64,000 nt of DNA from contig CAKUTA010000001.1 of assembly GCA_934691625.1 (NCBI GenBank), positions 1-64,000 on the forward strand. The letters are read 5' to 3'. Position 1 is the stretch's first letter; the number at the start of each line of letters is the position of its first letter. Origin of the DNA: an uncultured Bacteroidales bacterium. GTDB lineage: Bacteria > Bacteroidota > Bacteroidia > Bacteroidales > UBA932. Positions 34,488 to 43,951 of this stretch are shown here, in pieces. The notes under the pieces are model-generated. The model was given only the letters and a program-made list of their open reading frames with translations, was not told the origin of the DNA and made no database searches. A program made the translations under genes and the position numbers.

Positions 34488-35819
34488 ATGAAAAAGAATA
34501 TAGTATTGTCAATGTTGGCTTTCATTCTCTTGAATGAAGCGGCAGGAGCGCAGGTGTCTTCCGGCGCATTGACCCTGAATGCAGAAAAATGCCGTGAGAT
34601 GGCGTTGGCCTGCAATGAAGATGTGCAGAAGGGGAATAATGCATTGGCTCAGTCAGTCCTTGACAGGAAGATAGCTGTTTCCGCGTTCCTGCCTTCGGTC
34701 GATGCCTCCGGTTCTTTGATCTATATGGGGCCGGATGTGGAGATGAGCGGTATGGATCTGATAATGAAAGGAACGTATATGGCTGGAGTTATGATCGCCC
34801 AGCCATTGTATGCAGGCGGAAAGATCCTGGTGGGGAAAAAGATGGCAGAGACTGGTATGGATGCTGCTTCTGAAAGGTTGAGACTGGTCAAGGCCACAGC
34901 AGTCTATGATGCGGACAATGCCTATTGGACGTATGCGGCTGTGCGCCAGAAGCAGGAAATGATGAATGCGCTGGCGGCACAGCTGGATTCGATATATTCT
35001 CAGGTAAGTGTCGCTGTTGCTGCTGGTATGGCTACTGACGCCGAACTGCTTACTGTCAAGGCAAGGCGATCGGAGGTTGAGTACCAGGCCCGTAAGGTTA
35101 AGAACGGTGCGGCATTGTGCCGGATGGCATTGTGCCGTGTGATAGGCGTGCCATTTGATACCGATATTGATGTCGAGGATGTTGACGTCCCGGCTGAAGG
35201 CTGGAGTATTCGGCTTGACGATATTTCAGTGTCAGAGCGGCCGGAACTTCGGCTTTTGGATGCGCAGCTGGAGATTTCACGCCTTCAGGTAAGAATGACG
35301 CGTGGAGATTATCTTCCGACATTGGCTGTCACGGGCGGCTATCTTCCTTACGGCAATATCAAAATAAGCACTATGGTGGATGCCGGGGGCGGAAATTATG
35401 TCCCATATAAGCGGAATATAAGCCAGAACCAGGGCTTTGCTATGCTGGCCGTAAGCATCCCTATCTTCAAATGGGGGCAGGGCTTTAACAAGGTTCGCCG
35501 TGCAAAACTTGATGTCGAGAATGCAGTGCTGGATATTCAGAAGAATAGCCGCCTTATAGAACTTGAAGCCAGGCAGGCAGCACTGAATCTGTCGGACAGC
35601 TATAACTTGATAGAAGCCGCACGGGACGGAATGACAGATGCTGCTGAGAACCTTCGTGTCTATGAGAACCGTTATGGCGCATCGATGTGCCCGCTGTCTG
35701 ATTACCTTGATGCCCAGTTCCAGTGGCAGCAGTCCAAGAGTAATCTGATAGAGGCTGTCACCCGATTCCATATCGCAGAGACAGACTATCTCCGCGCTAC
35801 TGGCCGGCTTGTGAGATGA
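34488..35819 (+). CDS. TolC-family outer-membrane efflux channel
   Basis: A 443-residue outer-membrane factor completing the tripartite RND system. Signal peptide 1-21 (ending AAGAQ), then two copies of the helix-strand-helix TolC repeat (first half starting LTLNAEKCREMALACN; strands around YMGPDVEMSGMDLIMKG). The start at 34488 follows an AGGAGG Shine-Dalgarno-like sequence by 7-8 bases, which is uncommon in this phylum, and it keeps the signal peptide intact. The longer frame from 34470 overlaps the pump gene. Confidence 0.92.
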   Translation: MKKNIVLSMLAFILLNEAAGAQVSSGALTLNAEKCREMALACNEDVQKGNNALAQSVLDRKIAVSAFLPSVDASGSLIYMGPDVEMSGMDLIMKGTYMAGVMIAQPLYAGGKILVGKKMAETGMDAASERLRLVKATAVYDADNAYWTYAAVRQKQEMMNALAAQLDSIYSQVSVAVAAGMATDAELLTVKARRSEVEYQARKVKNGAALCRMALCRVIGVPFDTDIDVEDVDVPAEGWSIRLDDISVSERPELRLLDAQLEISRLQVRMTRGDYLPTLAVTGGYLPYGNIKISTMVDAGGGNYVPYKRNISQNQGFAMLAVSIPIFKWGQGFNKVRRAKLDVENAVLDIQKNSRLIELEARQAALNLSDSYNLIEAARDGMTDAAENLRVYENRYGASMCPLSDYLDAQFQWQQSKSNLIEAVTRFHIAETDYLRATGRLVR

Positions 35820-35844
35820 TGCCTGGGCTGTTCCGATGTTGATA

Positions 35845-35862
35845 ACTTTTCCATGGAAAAGT
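35845..35862. promoter_or_regulatory. Perfect 18-bp palindrome upstream of the nrdD promoter
   Basis: ACTTTTCCATGGAAAAGT is a perfect palindrome ending 2 bp before the -33 element of the predicted nrdDG promoter. This is the usual place for an activator site. It could also be part of a terminator for the efflux operon, but no loop or T run favours that. Confidence 0.5.
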
Positions 35863-35863
35863 C

Positions 35864-35894
35864 TTTGATAAGGTAGATGGATTTTATAATTTTG
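35864..35894 (+). promoter_or_regulatory. Predicted nrdDG promoter
   Basis: TTTG (35864-35867), 19 bp, TAATTTTG (35887-35894): a full match to the Bacteroidota consensus. The expected start is near 35901, giving a leader of about 115 bases before nrdD. Confidence 0.65.
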
Positions 35895-35895
35895 C

Positions 35896-35932
35896 AAGTC
35901 CGGTCCGTAACTTACGGATTGGACTTGTTTTT
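35896..35932 (+). terminator. Strong hairpin with T run at the start of the nrdD leader
   Basis: AAGTCCGGTCCGTAA (35896-35910) pairs with TTACGGATTGGACTT (35912-35926) using two G-U pairs, and GTTTTT follows. It can terminate read-through from the efflux operon. Because it lies immediately after the predicted nrdD promoter it may also act as an attenuator or a 5' stem-loop. Confidence 0.6.
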
Positions 35933-36016
35933 AATAGTTCTAAATGTTGCTATCGGGTGTTGCTTCTTGCAACTGCATGATTGATAGCTATATGGAGAAT
36001 AAAATATATTCTGGCT

Positions 36017-38206
36017 ATGGACGTCTATAAGACTAATGGCTCCTATGAGGAGTATGATAGAGAGAAACTTATAAAAGGGATTCATGAAGCCTACAGGACT
36101 GCAGGCGAGGCTTGCCCTGATTCGGTGGTCGTGTCGATTGTTGACAACCTTTATATCTACGACAAGATCGCCAGCAAGGAGATCCGCCGTCAGGTCGAGG
36201 AATCGCTGATGTCCATCAACAAGAAGGTCGCCCTGGCATATATCGAGAAGTTCGATGCCGGGATTGACCTACGGAAGAAGCGCGATTTCATCCGTGACTA
36301 TATCAAGGCATCCAATGCCGCAACAGGCTCCAAGTTCGACTCCAATGCCAATGTAACCCGCAAGAATATCGTTACACTGGGGCAGGAGCTGTATAAGGAG
36401 AACAATATCAAGCAGAACCGCTATATAATGAAGGACAAGATCAAGGCGATGTACAGCAAGCGTCTGGCTGACCAGTACATCGAGGATCTTGAGAGCCATG
36501 TGCTTTACAAGCATGACGAAAGCGGCACACCTGGCTATCCGTATTGCGTAGCCATCACCATGTATCCGTTCCTTGAGAGCGGACTGAAGGAGCTTGGCGG
36601 TGTCTCGGTGGCACCGACCGACCTGAAGTCATTCTGCGGAGAGTTCATAAACCTCGTGTATTCCATATCGTCGCAGTTCATGGGCGCTGTCGCCACACCG
36701 GAATTCCTCATGTATCTGGACTATTTCATCCGCAAGGACTACGGCGAGAACTACCTTGAAAGGCTGGATGAGGTGGTTGAGAACAATGCCAAGCAGCGCA
36801 CGCTGGAGAAGGTCATTGACAATTACTTCCAGCAGGTGGTGCACTCGATGAACATGCCAGCTGGCAACCGTGGCTACCAGACGGTCTTCTGGAACATCGG
36901 CTATTTCGACAAGCCATACTTCGAAGGTGTGTTCGGCGATTTCCGTTTCCCTGACGGCTCTGCCCCGAAATGGGAGACATTGTCCTGGCTGCAGAAGCAC
37001 TTCATGAACTGGTTCAATGAGGAGAGGAACAGCTATATCCTGACATTCCCGGTCGAGACCATGGCGCTTCTGACCGACGGAGGAGATGATTATGCCGACA
37101 AGGAATATGCGGATTTCACGGCGGAGATGTGGTCCAAGGGGCACAGCTTCTTCTGCTACATATCGAACAGCCCGGACAGTCTCTCAAGCTGCTGCCGTCT
37201 GCGTAACTCGTTGAAGGACCTGGACAGCAGTGACGAGGAGCATAACCATACCACACATCAGTACTCGATGGGTACCGCTTCCGTGGCGACAGGCTCCAAG
37301 TCAGTCATGACCATTAACCTTAACCGCCTGATACAGATTGCGGCGAGGAAGTTCTTCAAGGAGACCCAGGGCGTTGAGCTTCCTGAAGGCCAGCCGCTTC
37401 CGAAGGATCTCAAATACGACAGGAAGGCATTGTATGAATGCATTGACGCCGAGATCAGCGAGATGACAGGCAGGGTGCATAAGTATCAGACCGCGTTCAA
37501 TGAGATTATCCGTGATTTCCTGAAGGCCGACATGCTGGATGTCTATAAGGCAGGGTTCATCGACATGCGCAAGCAGTATCTTACTGTGGGCGTGAACGGT
37601 CTGACCGATGCCGCAGAGTTCCTCGGGCTGGAGATTTCCCCTAACGATGACTATCGGGAATTCGTGAACACGATCCTGGAGACCATCAATATCTCGAACC
37701 GCAAGGACAAGACCCGCGAGACAATGTTCAATACGGAGTTCGTTCCTGGTGAGAACCTTTCCGGCAAGAACTACAAGTGGGACAGGAAGGATGGCTTCTT
37801 CGTCTCTCCGAAACATAACATGTACAGCTCATATTTCTATAATCCGGAAGACGAGTCTCTGTCAATGATTGACAAGTTCAAGCTCCACGGAGAGGACTAT
37901 GTGAAGTATCTTGACGGCGGCTCCGCCCTGCACATGAACATAGCCGAGCATCTGAGCAAGGATCAGTACCGCCAGCTGCTGAATGTGGCGGCTCACTATG
38001 GCACCAACTATTTCACATTCAATTGCCGTAACACGGTATGCAATGACTGCGGCTATATAAGCAAGGATACGCTTGACGTCTGCCCTAAATGCGGAAGCCA
38101 TAACCTGGACTATCTGACCCGCGTCATCGGATATCTGAAACGTGTTTCATCGTTCAGCGAGATGCGTCAGGAAGAGGCAGAGCACCGCTATTACGCAGAG
38201 AGATGA
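36017..38206 (+). CDS. nrdD: Anaerobic (class III) ribonucleoside-triphosphate reductase
   Basis: Glycyl-radical enzyme that makes deoxyribonucleotides without oxygen. The 729-residue protein has an N-terminal ATP-cone (about residues 1-95, YKTNGSYEEYDREKLIKGIH), the large catalytic barrel with SNSPDSLSSCCRLRN near 390, a C-terminal zinc site (CNDCGYISKDTLDVCPKCG, about 675-693) and the radical loop RVIGYL with Gly705. The start at 36017 places the ATP-cone at the N-terminus; the frame extends upstream to 35981 without homology. It overlaps nrdG by 4 bp. Confidence 0.96.
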   Translation: MDVYKTNGSYEEYDREKLIKGIHEAYRTAGEACPDSVVVSIVDNLYIYDKIASKEIRRQVEESLMSINKKVALAYIEKFDAGIDLRKKRDFIRDYIKASNAATGSKFDSNANVTRKNIVTLGQELYKENNIKQNRYIMKDKIKAMYSKRLADQYIEDLESHVLYKHDESGTPGYPYCVAITMYPFLESGLKELGGVSVAPTDLKSFCGEFINLVYSISSQFMGAVATPEFLMYLDYFIRKDYGENYLERLDEVVENNAKQRTLEKVIDNYFQQVVHSMNMPAGNRGYQTVFWNIGYFDKPYFEGVFGDFRFPDGSAPKWETLSWLQKHFMNWFNEERNSYILTFPVETMALLTDGGDDYADKEYADFTAEMWSKGHSFFCYISNSPDSLSSCCRLRNSLKDLDSSDEEHNHTTHQYSMGTASVATGSKSVMTINLNRLIQIAARKFFKETQGVELPEGQPLPKDLKYDRKALYECIDAEISEMTGRVHKYQTAFNEIIRDFLKADMLDVYKAGFIDMRKQYLTVGVNGLTDAAEFLGLEISPNDDYREFVNTILETINISNRKDKTRETMFNTEFVPGENLSGKNYKWDRKDGFFVSPKHNMYSSYFYNPEDESLSMIDKFKLHGEDYVKYLDGGSALHMNIAEHLSKDQYRQLLNVAAHYGTNYFTFNCRNTVCNDCGYISKDTLDVCPKCGSHNLDYLTRVIGYLKRVSSFSEMRQEEAEHRYYAER

Positions 38207-38763
38207 TAAAGTACGTTCCTGAAATGACCAGCGTAGTCATGGAAGAGATTCCTGACATGGTTACACTGGCAGTGGACATATCGAACTGCACTGGACTATG
38301 CGAGGGCTGCCATTCTCCGTTCCTCCGCCGCGATGTCGGTGAGGAGCTGACACCGCAGGCTGTGGAGTCTATGCTGTCTGCAAATTTCGGCATCAACTGT
38401 TTCCTTTTCCTCGGTGAAGGCAATGACCATGCTGCATTGCTGGATATGGCATCCTATATCCGCTCCACGCATCCGCCACTATCGCTGGCGCTGTACTCTG
38501 GGAGGGAGAATGTCGAGGATGACATCTTCCTGGTTTTCGACTACGTGAAGATTGGACCGTATCGCCCTGCATGTGGCCCTCTGAACAATCCTGGCACAAA
38601 CCAGCGCCTATATCGTGTCCATCATGGCGACATGACAGCTCATGATGCAGACTTGCAGGCATTAGTGCCCTCTGGCCTTGCTGCGCCTGAAGCCTTTACT
38701 CTGGAGGACATCACCTCCCGCTTCTGGCACCGTGGCATTGACCCACGCCATGATAACCATTGA
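38203..38763 (+). CDS. nrdG: Anaerobic ribonucleotide reductase activase (radical SAM)
   Basis: The protein uses S-adenosylmethionine and a 4Fe-4S cluster to install the glycyl radical on NrdD. It has 186 residues, with the cluster cysteines in CTGLCEGCHSP (Cys29, Cys33, Cys36), the CxxxCxxC spacing of activases. ATGA overlap with nrdD ensures coupled translation. The nrdDG pair implies growth under anoxia. Confidence 0.95.
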   Translation: MIKYVPEMTSVVMEEIPDMVTLAVDISNCTGLCEGCHSPFLRRDVGEELTPQAVESMLSANFGINCFLFLGEGNDHAALLDMASYIRSTHPPLSLALYSGRENVEDDIFLVFDYVKIGPYRPACGPLNNPGTNQRLYRVHHGDMTAHDADLQALVPSGLAAPEAFTLEDITSRFWHRGIDPRHDNH

Positions 38764-38814
38764 GAAGGCAATTTGCCCTGTGCTGAAAAAGTGCTGTGAA
38801 AATTTGTATGCGTC

Positions 38815-38845
38815 TATTGTCTTGTCAAGAATTTTTATAAATTTG
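38815..38845 (+). promoter_or_regulatory. Predicted promoter of the triple-repeat lipoprotein
   Basis: TATTG (38815-38819), 18 bp, TAAATTTG (38838-38845). The start of transcription would be near 38852, about 18 bases before the ATG at 38870. Confidence 0.5.
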
Positions 38846-38869
38846 TAAGAAACGAATACATAATAGACA

Positions 38870-40084
38870 ATGAAAACAAACTTAAGACTTAGCGCCTTCT
38901 TCGCGCTTGCTGCCTCGGTTGCAGCCTTGTTCTCTTCATGCGACAAGAACAGTGATGGCAATGATCCTGGGCCAGTTGCCCTGTCTCTGGAGATTGCATT
39001 GGAGAATCTTCAGGCTACAGGTGTGGACATGGCTGTTACGCCATCCTCTCCGGACAGCACTTTCTATTTCGATATCCTTGGAAAAGAGGCATATAGGCAG
39101 CTTCAGACAGAAGGCCTTCAGATGTTCTTCAATTATGAGGTTCAGGGGCGTGAAGATGCTTATGAACTCTCGAAAGAAGAAGTCCTGGCCAGAATGCTCG
39201 TGAAAGGAACTTCTGATCATAGCTACAGCAAGCTGCTGGCATCCACGGACTATTACGCGATAGCTTTCGGCGTATCTGAAGAAGGTATTGTTTCAGGCAG
39301 TTCCTATGTGGTGAAAGAATTCAGTACTCCGGCAGTGAAGCCTTCTTCTAATGTCCTGAATATCACAGTCAGCAATATTGCTGCAAATGGAGCGGACTAT
39401 AAGGTCGTTCCTACTGTCAAGGAGGATGAATATCTTGTGGATATCTGGCTCAAGGACCTGGTTGATGAACTTGGAGACGGGGAAACGATGAGATATTTCC
39501 TGGAATATAACAGCTATATGATTCCGATGCTCACGACGTCGGGTGATTTTAGTCTGGAAAATGAAGAGGTCTGCCAGCCTGGCCGCGATTACTATGTGAT
39601 TGCTTTCGGATATTCTGATGGCGAGCCTACCACGAAGCTGTTCAAGAAAGAATTCCGTACTGCCGGTGGCGACCCTGCTAAATGTTCATTCAAGTTTGCG
39701 TATTCTGAAGAAAAGACTACGAGCGTTAAAATTAGGGTTACACCATCAGACAAGAAGGTCGTATATATCTGGAATGTTATGGATATGACTACATTCAATG
39801 AGTATAAGCAGACGTGTAAGACTGATGAGGCTACTCTTGAGTATATCCTTAATGGAGGTATTGAAGAGACAATGGCTGCTGAAAGTGTCAAGAGGCAGCA
39901 GGCCGTTGAGGGACTTGGACGCTGGAGCGGCTATACGACATCTGATCCTGAGGGATATGATGAGGAGAAGATTTCAGGGCTTACAGGCGGTGAGGAGTAT
40001 ATTGTATGGGCTGCAGCTGTAGATGTTAACGGAAAACCTGAAGGGAAGTTCTATACTGACAAGTTCACTACTCCTAAGGAATAA
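38870..40084 (+). CDS. Lipoprotein with three tandem repeats of about 120 residues, function unknown
   Basis: A 404-residue lipoprotein (FSSC, Cys24). After the anchor, three homologous units occupy about residues 38-134, 138-268 and 272-403. Each runs from a strand such as ITVSNIAANGADYKVVPT, through a helical YFLEYNSY-like middle, to a closing strand pair DYYVIAFGYSDG plus KEFRT or KFTTP. The third unit is the most diverged. The fold is probably beta-sandwich (fibronectin-like with a helical insert), suited to surface binding. I do not recognise a named family. It has its own promoter and no clear operon partner. Confidence 0.75.
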   Translation: MKTNLRLSAFFALAASVAALFSSCDKNSDGNDPGPVALSLEIALENLQATGVDMAVTPSSPDSTFYFDILGKEAYRQLQTEGLQMFFNYEVQGREDAYELSKEEVLARMLVKGTSDHSYSKLLASTDYYAIAFGVSEEGIVSGSSYVVKEFSTPAVKPSSNVLNITVSNIAANGADYKVVPTVKEDEYLVDIWLKDLVDELGDGETMRYFLEYNSYMIPMLTTSGDFSLENEEVCQPGRDYYVIAFGYSDGEPTTKLFKKEFRTAGGDPAKCSFKFAYSEEKTTSVKIRVTPSDKKVVYIWNVMDMTTFNEYKQTCKTDEATLEYILNGGIEETMAAESVKRQQAVEGLGRWSGYTTSDPEGYDEEKISGLTGGEEYIVWAAAVDVNGKPEGKFYTDKFTTPKE

Positions 40085-40120
40085 TCTGGGCTTTCTGCAA
40101 TCGGCCGGAATTGATGTTGC

Positions 40121-40200
40121 GTGGAGCGTAACTGACTGATTTATATTTAAATGACCATTTTCAAAGTAGGTGAAACCTAAACTTTGAAAATGGTCATTTA
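40121..40200. repeat. Family B end joined to a 20-bp-arm hairpin (family C-like)
   Basis: GTGGAGCGTAACTGACTGAT (from 40121) is the left end of family B, but the usual interior and right end are absent. Instead a perfect hairpin with 20-bp arms (TAAATGACCATTTTCAAAGT at 40148-40167, complement at 40181-40200) encloses a smaller AGGT/ACCT stem. It follows the lipoprotein gene and may terminate it. Confidence 0.65.
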
Positions 40201-40292
40201 CTTGATATACAACCACTTGTGCTTCATGGCCTATGCGCCGTATGTGGCACTCGGGCAGGAGTAGGAGCGCGTGCACATTAAAAGCCACACAT

Positions 40293-40459
40293 TTAGAATC
40301 TGTTTTGAAATGATTAAAAAGTTGTTTGAGGTAGAGTTCCTTCATTTTCTTCCCGAGTCTTCAGGTCAGATAGTCTCCGCTATCTTCCCCGAATCCTCGG
40401 TCGAACCTGAAGTCTTTTCCTTTCAAACCTTCTGATAATAATTTCAAAACAGCTTCTTA
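40293..40459 (-). repeat. Family A element, full copy, supplying a stop codon
   Basis: Read on the minus strand, the element begins TAAGAAGCTGTTTTGAAATT, and its first three bases are the TAA stop of the downstream ABC-2 permease gene (40459-40457). The inverted end TTAGAATCTGTTTTGAAATG starts at 40293. The interior has the AGATAGTCTCCGCTATCT stem and CGGTCGAACCTGAAG. Confidence 0.85.
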
Positions 40460-41746
40460 GTCGTTTCCGTCTCCTGCGATGATGCGGCGATCCTCGTCGA
40501 GATCTACTCCTGCACGTTCAGCAAGCTCACGCTTTTTCTCCAGCAGCTGCTCCTTGTGATGCAGGAACCAGTTCTCTGCATAGACTGCGATGCATGCCAA
40601 TGCGAAATACACGATGGTCTGCACGGTGAGGGCAATCATCTGGTCGTGAGCTGTCCCTAGATCACCTCCTGCAGTGTTCAGGTTGATGAACGCCTGGCAG
40701 CCAAATGTGGTAGGGAAGAGGTACGAGAACCACTTCCAGAATTCCGGAAATGCTGCGGTAGGCCAGGAGAAGCCTGTAAGGAACAGGCAGATCGGTGACA
40801 TCACGAGAAACAGCAGGAATACTGATTCCCTCCTTGTTATCAGGGAGCTCCATGTCATGGAGAACATTACGCAGTCCGTGACGAAGAACAGCAGAAGCAG
40901 GATGATATCCCAGAAATCGCCTCTTTGCGGGATGCCGAATATGGCAGGAATGATGCAAGCTATATATATGGATATCCCCAGGTATATCAGCCAGTATGCC
41001 GCTCCACGGCCAAGAACCACCCGTCCTACACCATGCCCCTCCAGCTTGTCAGGCAGAGAAGCGAAGCTCCTGTTCTCCTCGCGTGCTGTACCCACGAGCA
41101 TGGACATGCCGTAGAACAGCGTCTGCTGGATGATGACGAACAGTATTGCCGACAGCAGGAAGAGTGAATATGAAAATGCCCTGTTGTACGGATTGTTTTC
41201 CTCATACGGAATCGCCTGCACGAGCGATGCTGCCTGTACTCCGGAGAATCCTGCAGCCGCATAGCGTTCCATCTGGATGCTTCCGACCTCCTTGAGCATC
41301 ACCTGGTTGGATGCCATGAGGATGTTCTTGTAGTACAGGAAGCTGCTCATATCTGCATAAGCTGATAATGTGGCGGTCTCCATGTGCGCAAGTTTCTCTC
41401 CGAAATCTGAAGGGAAATAAAGATATCCTCTGATCTTGCCCTCTTTCATAAGGGTCTGGGCCTCATCCGCATTGACACAATGATATCTTACTGCGCATTC
41501 TCTGGTGGCATCGACCTCGCGGGCAAACCTCCGGCTTGCCGAGCAGTCTGCATTGTCCACTATGGCGATAGGAGTCTCGCTGAGTACACCGTTCAGATAC
41601 ATGAGATTGTACAGGATCGGGTAGGCAAGCCCTGCCAGGAAAAATATCACCATGACTCCGGAATCGGAGAAGATAAGTTTCAGCTCATGGGTGAAAATTC
41701 CCCAGAAGTCATTCAGCCACAATCTTATATAACTTTCTTTCTTCAT
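40457..41746 (-). CDS. ABC-2 type membrane permease, second of a pair
   Basis: A 429-residue integral membrane protein of the ABC-2 (YhhJ/YbhR-like) type: one N-terminal helix (about residues 22-45), a large periplasmic domain (about 50-175, beginning PIAIVDNADCSASRRFAREV), then five to six helices in the C-terminal half. It is the last gene of the TolC-HlyD-permease-permease operon, 7 bp after the first permease. No ATP-binding subunit is encoded here. The start at 41746 (MKKESY) is preferred to the overlapping longer frame. Its TAA lies in the family A element. Confidence 0.85.
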   Translation of the reverse strand: MKKESYIRLWLNDFWGIFTHELKLIFSDSGVMVIFFLAGLAYPILYNLMYLNGVLSETPIAIVDNADCSASRRFAREVDATRECAVRYHCVNADEAQTLMKEGKIRGYLYFPSDFGEKLAHMETATLSAYADMSSFLYYKNILMASNQVMLKEVGSIQMERYAAAGFSGVQAASLVQAIPYEENNPYNRAFSYSLFLLSAILFVIIQQTLFYGMSMLVGTAREENRSFASLPDKLEGHGVGRVVLGRGAAYWLIYLGISIYIACIIPAIFGIPQRGDFWDIILLLLFFVTDCVMFSMTWSSLITRRESVFLLFLVMSPICLFLTGFSWPTAAFPEFWKWFSYLFPTTFGCQAFINLNTAGGDLGTAHDQMIALTVQTIVYFALACIAVYAENWFLHHKEQLLEKKRELAERAGVDLDEDRRIIAGDGND

Positions 41747-41753
41747 GACGCCT

Positions 41754-42923
41754 CTACTTTTTAGGGAAATTCTGATAAATATATGCACCCCTCAGCCTGA
41801 AAATCACGATGCTTGGCAGCAGCATGAACAGAAGCAGATGGATAACTTCCTTCCACCATCCGGCAAACCCTGTCCCGAATACCACTTCACGTGAGTAGAA
41901 CAGGAAGTAGTGCCTCAGCGGAAATGCCTCTGCAAGCCCCTGCATATACGGAGGCATAGTTTCGACAGGCAGTGTGAAGCCTGACATCGAGAATGCCATC
42001 ACGCTGTACAGCGCACCTATACTCAGAGCAAGACGCGGAACCGGCAGCAGCCCGATAATGAAGACAGCGACGCTCTCGCTTGCCAGAACCAGCAGCACGA
42101 TGGCCAGGAACATATTCCAGATGGAGCCTGCTATCGGGAAATGCATCCAGTCATACATCAGCAGTATCAGGATAAGCCCCATCACCGAGAACAATATTGT
42201 ATAGACCATCATCTTTCCGAAAAGCGCCGTGAACATCGAGCCTCCTGCTGTATTCAGCAGATGCCTGGATGTCCCGTATTTCAGTTCGGCACCGAGGGAG
42301 TATATGAGGATTATGACAACTGTCAATGCCAATACTCCAGGCAGGAAGATGTTAGTCAGATAGTAGCCGTAGTTCGTGTACTTGTTTCCTATCTGGTGGA
42401 AGTCCACATTGACAGGCTGTATCCTGCCCATGATGGCATTCTCATTGACACCCTTTGCCCTCAGGACTTCGCGCTGCACTGCACCGTCCGCGAGGTTGAT
42501 CATCGTAAGGATGTTCTTGTAGGACAATGCTCCTCCGACGAAATAAAGCCCGTTCAGATAATACGAGAACGTAGGACGGCGGCTAGCCTGCACATCTGCA
42601 TACATCCCCCTTGGAATGACGCAGATGGCAGTGATCTTTCCGCTCTGCATGTCCTCTCTGGCCTCGGCGAAGGAATCGTACTTCAGGACCTTGCCCAGCT
42701 GTGTCGCGTCAAGCTGGCGGGAGAAGTTCCTGGACAATGAAGAATTGTCCATGTCCACGACTCCGATGGGCATGTCATGCGGAAGCCCCTGCTTCAGGAA
42801 TGTGAGAAAAAATATGGCGCAGAACGCGACTGTCACGACGGAGCCGAGAAGATAGATCGGTCTGTTCCTCATTATCCTCAGCTCACGGCGGGCAACCGCT
42901 CCTATATTATGCCAGAAACTCAT
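41754..42923 (-). CDS. ABC-2 type membrane permease, first of a pair
   Basis: A 389-residue paralogue of the next gene with the same plan: helix at about residues 25-45, periplasmic domain starting MPIGVVDMDNSSLSRNFSRQ, and a C-terminal membrane domain (from about 185) with the ABC-2 pattern FTLPVETMPPYMQGLAEAFPLRHY near 320-343. It presumably forms a heterodimer with its neighbour and exports a substrate through HlyD and TolC. The HlyD gene lies 6 bp upstream. Confidence 0.87.
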   Translation of the reverse strand: MSFWHNIGAVARRELRIMRNRPIYLLGSVVTVAFCAIFFLTFLKQGLPHDMPIGVVDMDNSSLSRNFSRQLDATQLGKVLKYDSFAEAREDMQSGKITAICVIPRGMYADVQASRRPTFSYYLNGLYFVGGALSYKNILTMINLADGAVQREVLRAKGVNENAIMGRIQPVNVDFHQIGNKYTNYGYYLTNIFLPGVLALTVVIILIYSLGAELKYGTSRHLLNTAGGSMFTALFGKMMVYTILFSVMGLILILLMYDWMHFPIAGSIWNMFLAIVLLVLASESVAVFIIGLLPVPRLALSIGALYSVMAFSMSGFTLPVETMPPYMQGLAEAFPLRHYFLFYSREVVFGTGFAGWWKEVIHLLLFMLLPSIVIFRLRGAYIYQNFPKK

Positions 42924-42929
42924 AATTCG

Positions 42930-43937
42930 TTATTTCTTAAGAAGTTTGGCGTCCTTGATAATGGCTGACATGCCAGGACGGAGTCCTTCAACCTTGGTGT
43001 CAGGGACAGCCCTTACCTCGAATGTCTTGGCATCATACATGCCTGTCTCCTTGGTGGCTTTCCATGTGGCATAGGATTCACGGACAGCGATATAGTTGAC
43101 AGTGGCTGTGCATTCCTTGTCATCAAGAGCCGGGATGGACACTGTCACCTTGTCGCCCTGCTGCAGACCATGCAGATAGTCCTCGCGTACGTTGAATGTG
43201 AACCACATGTCATCAAGGTCGGTGATGGTCATGATAGGGGAGCCCTGTCCTACAAGTTCACCTACCTTAGGGAAGGTGGCTGAAATGATGCCGCTTGCAG
43301 GAGCTGTCAGATAAAGTTCCGCGAGTGCGGCATTGACCTCCATAAGGGCGCCGTTGGCCTGGTCAACAAGTGCGGCAGCGGCAGCCTTGTCTTCTGCACG
43401 TGCGCCGTTGACTGCCATGTCATACTGGCTCTTCGCAGCCTTGGTCGTTGCGACTGCAGCATTGTACTGGGCCTCGACCTCATCGAATTTCTGTGCGGAA
43501 ACCACCTTCTGATCGTAGAGGCTCTTCATTCTGTCATAAGACTTCTTCATGACAGTCTCTCCGACGATGGCCTTCTGCCACAGCTCGTATGCACCTGCGA
43601 TCTGCTCCTTTCGTGCACCGTTCAGCGCCTTTGTCTGCTGTGCGGCTGCCGCATTCTTGAGAGCGGTCACCTGCTCCAGCTTTGCACGGGCTTCAGGAGA
43701 GTCGATGAATACCACGGTATCCCCCTTATGAACCATGTCACCCTCTTTTACGAAAAGGGTCTCGATGCGTCCTGGCACCTTGCCTGACACCCTGTACTCA
43801 GAAGCCTCTGCCTCACCCTGGATAACCAGCGGCTTAGGTCTTGATACGAAATATCCGATTACTGCGATCAGCAGGATTATTACCAGCAGTGCGACAACAC
43901 CTATTACGAGATTGTAAGATTTCTTATTCTGTTCCAT
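42930..43937 (-). CDS. HlyD-family periplasmic adaptor
   Basis: A 335-residue adaptor with one N-terminal membrane helix (about residues 10-30), a biotinyl-like half (YRVSGKVPGRIETLFVKEGD), a long alanine-rich coiled-coil hairpin (about 80-205, including two NGAR turns) and a C-terminal barrel (APASGIISATFPKVGELV; MTITDLDDMWFTFNVRED). It resembles the EmrA/YbhG type that pairs with ABC-2 permeases. It lies 14 bp after the TolC-like gene. Confidence 0.9.
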   Translation of the reverse strand: MEQNKKSYNLVIGVVALLVIILLIAVIGYFVSRPKPLVIQGEAEASEYRVSGKVPGRIETLFVKEGDMVHKGDTVVFIDSPEARAKLEQVTALKNAAAAQQTKALNGARKEQIAGAYELWQKAIVGETVMKKSYDRMKSLYDQKVVSAQKFDEVEAQYNAAVATTKAAKSQYDMAVNGARAEDKAAAAALVDQANGALMEVNAALAELYLTAPASGIISATFPKVGELVGQGSPIMTITDLDDMWFTFNVREDYLHGLQQGDKVTVSIPALDDKECTATVNYIAVRESYATWKATKETGMYDAKTFEVRAVPDTKVEGLRPGMSAIIKDAKLLKK

Positions 43938-43951
43938 GATAATATTATTTT

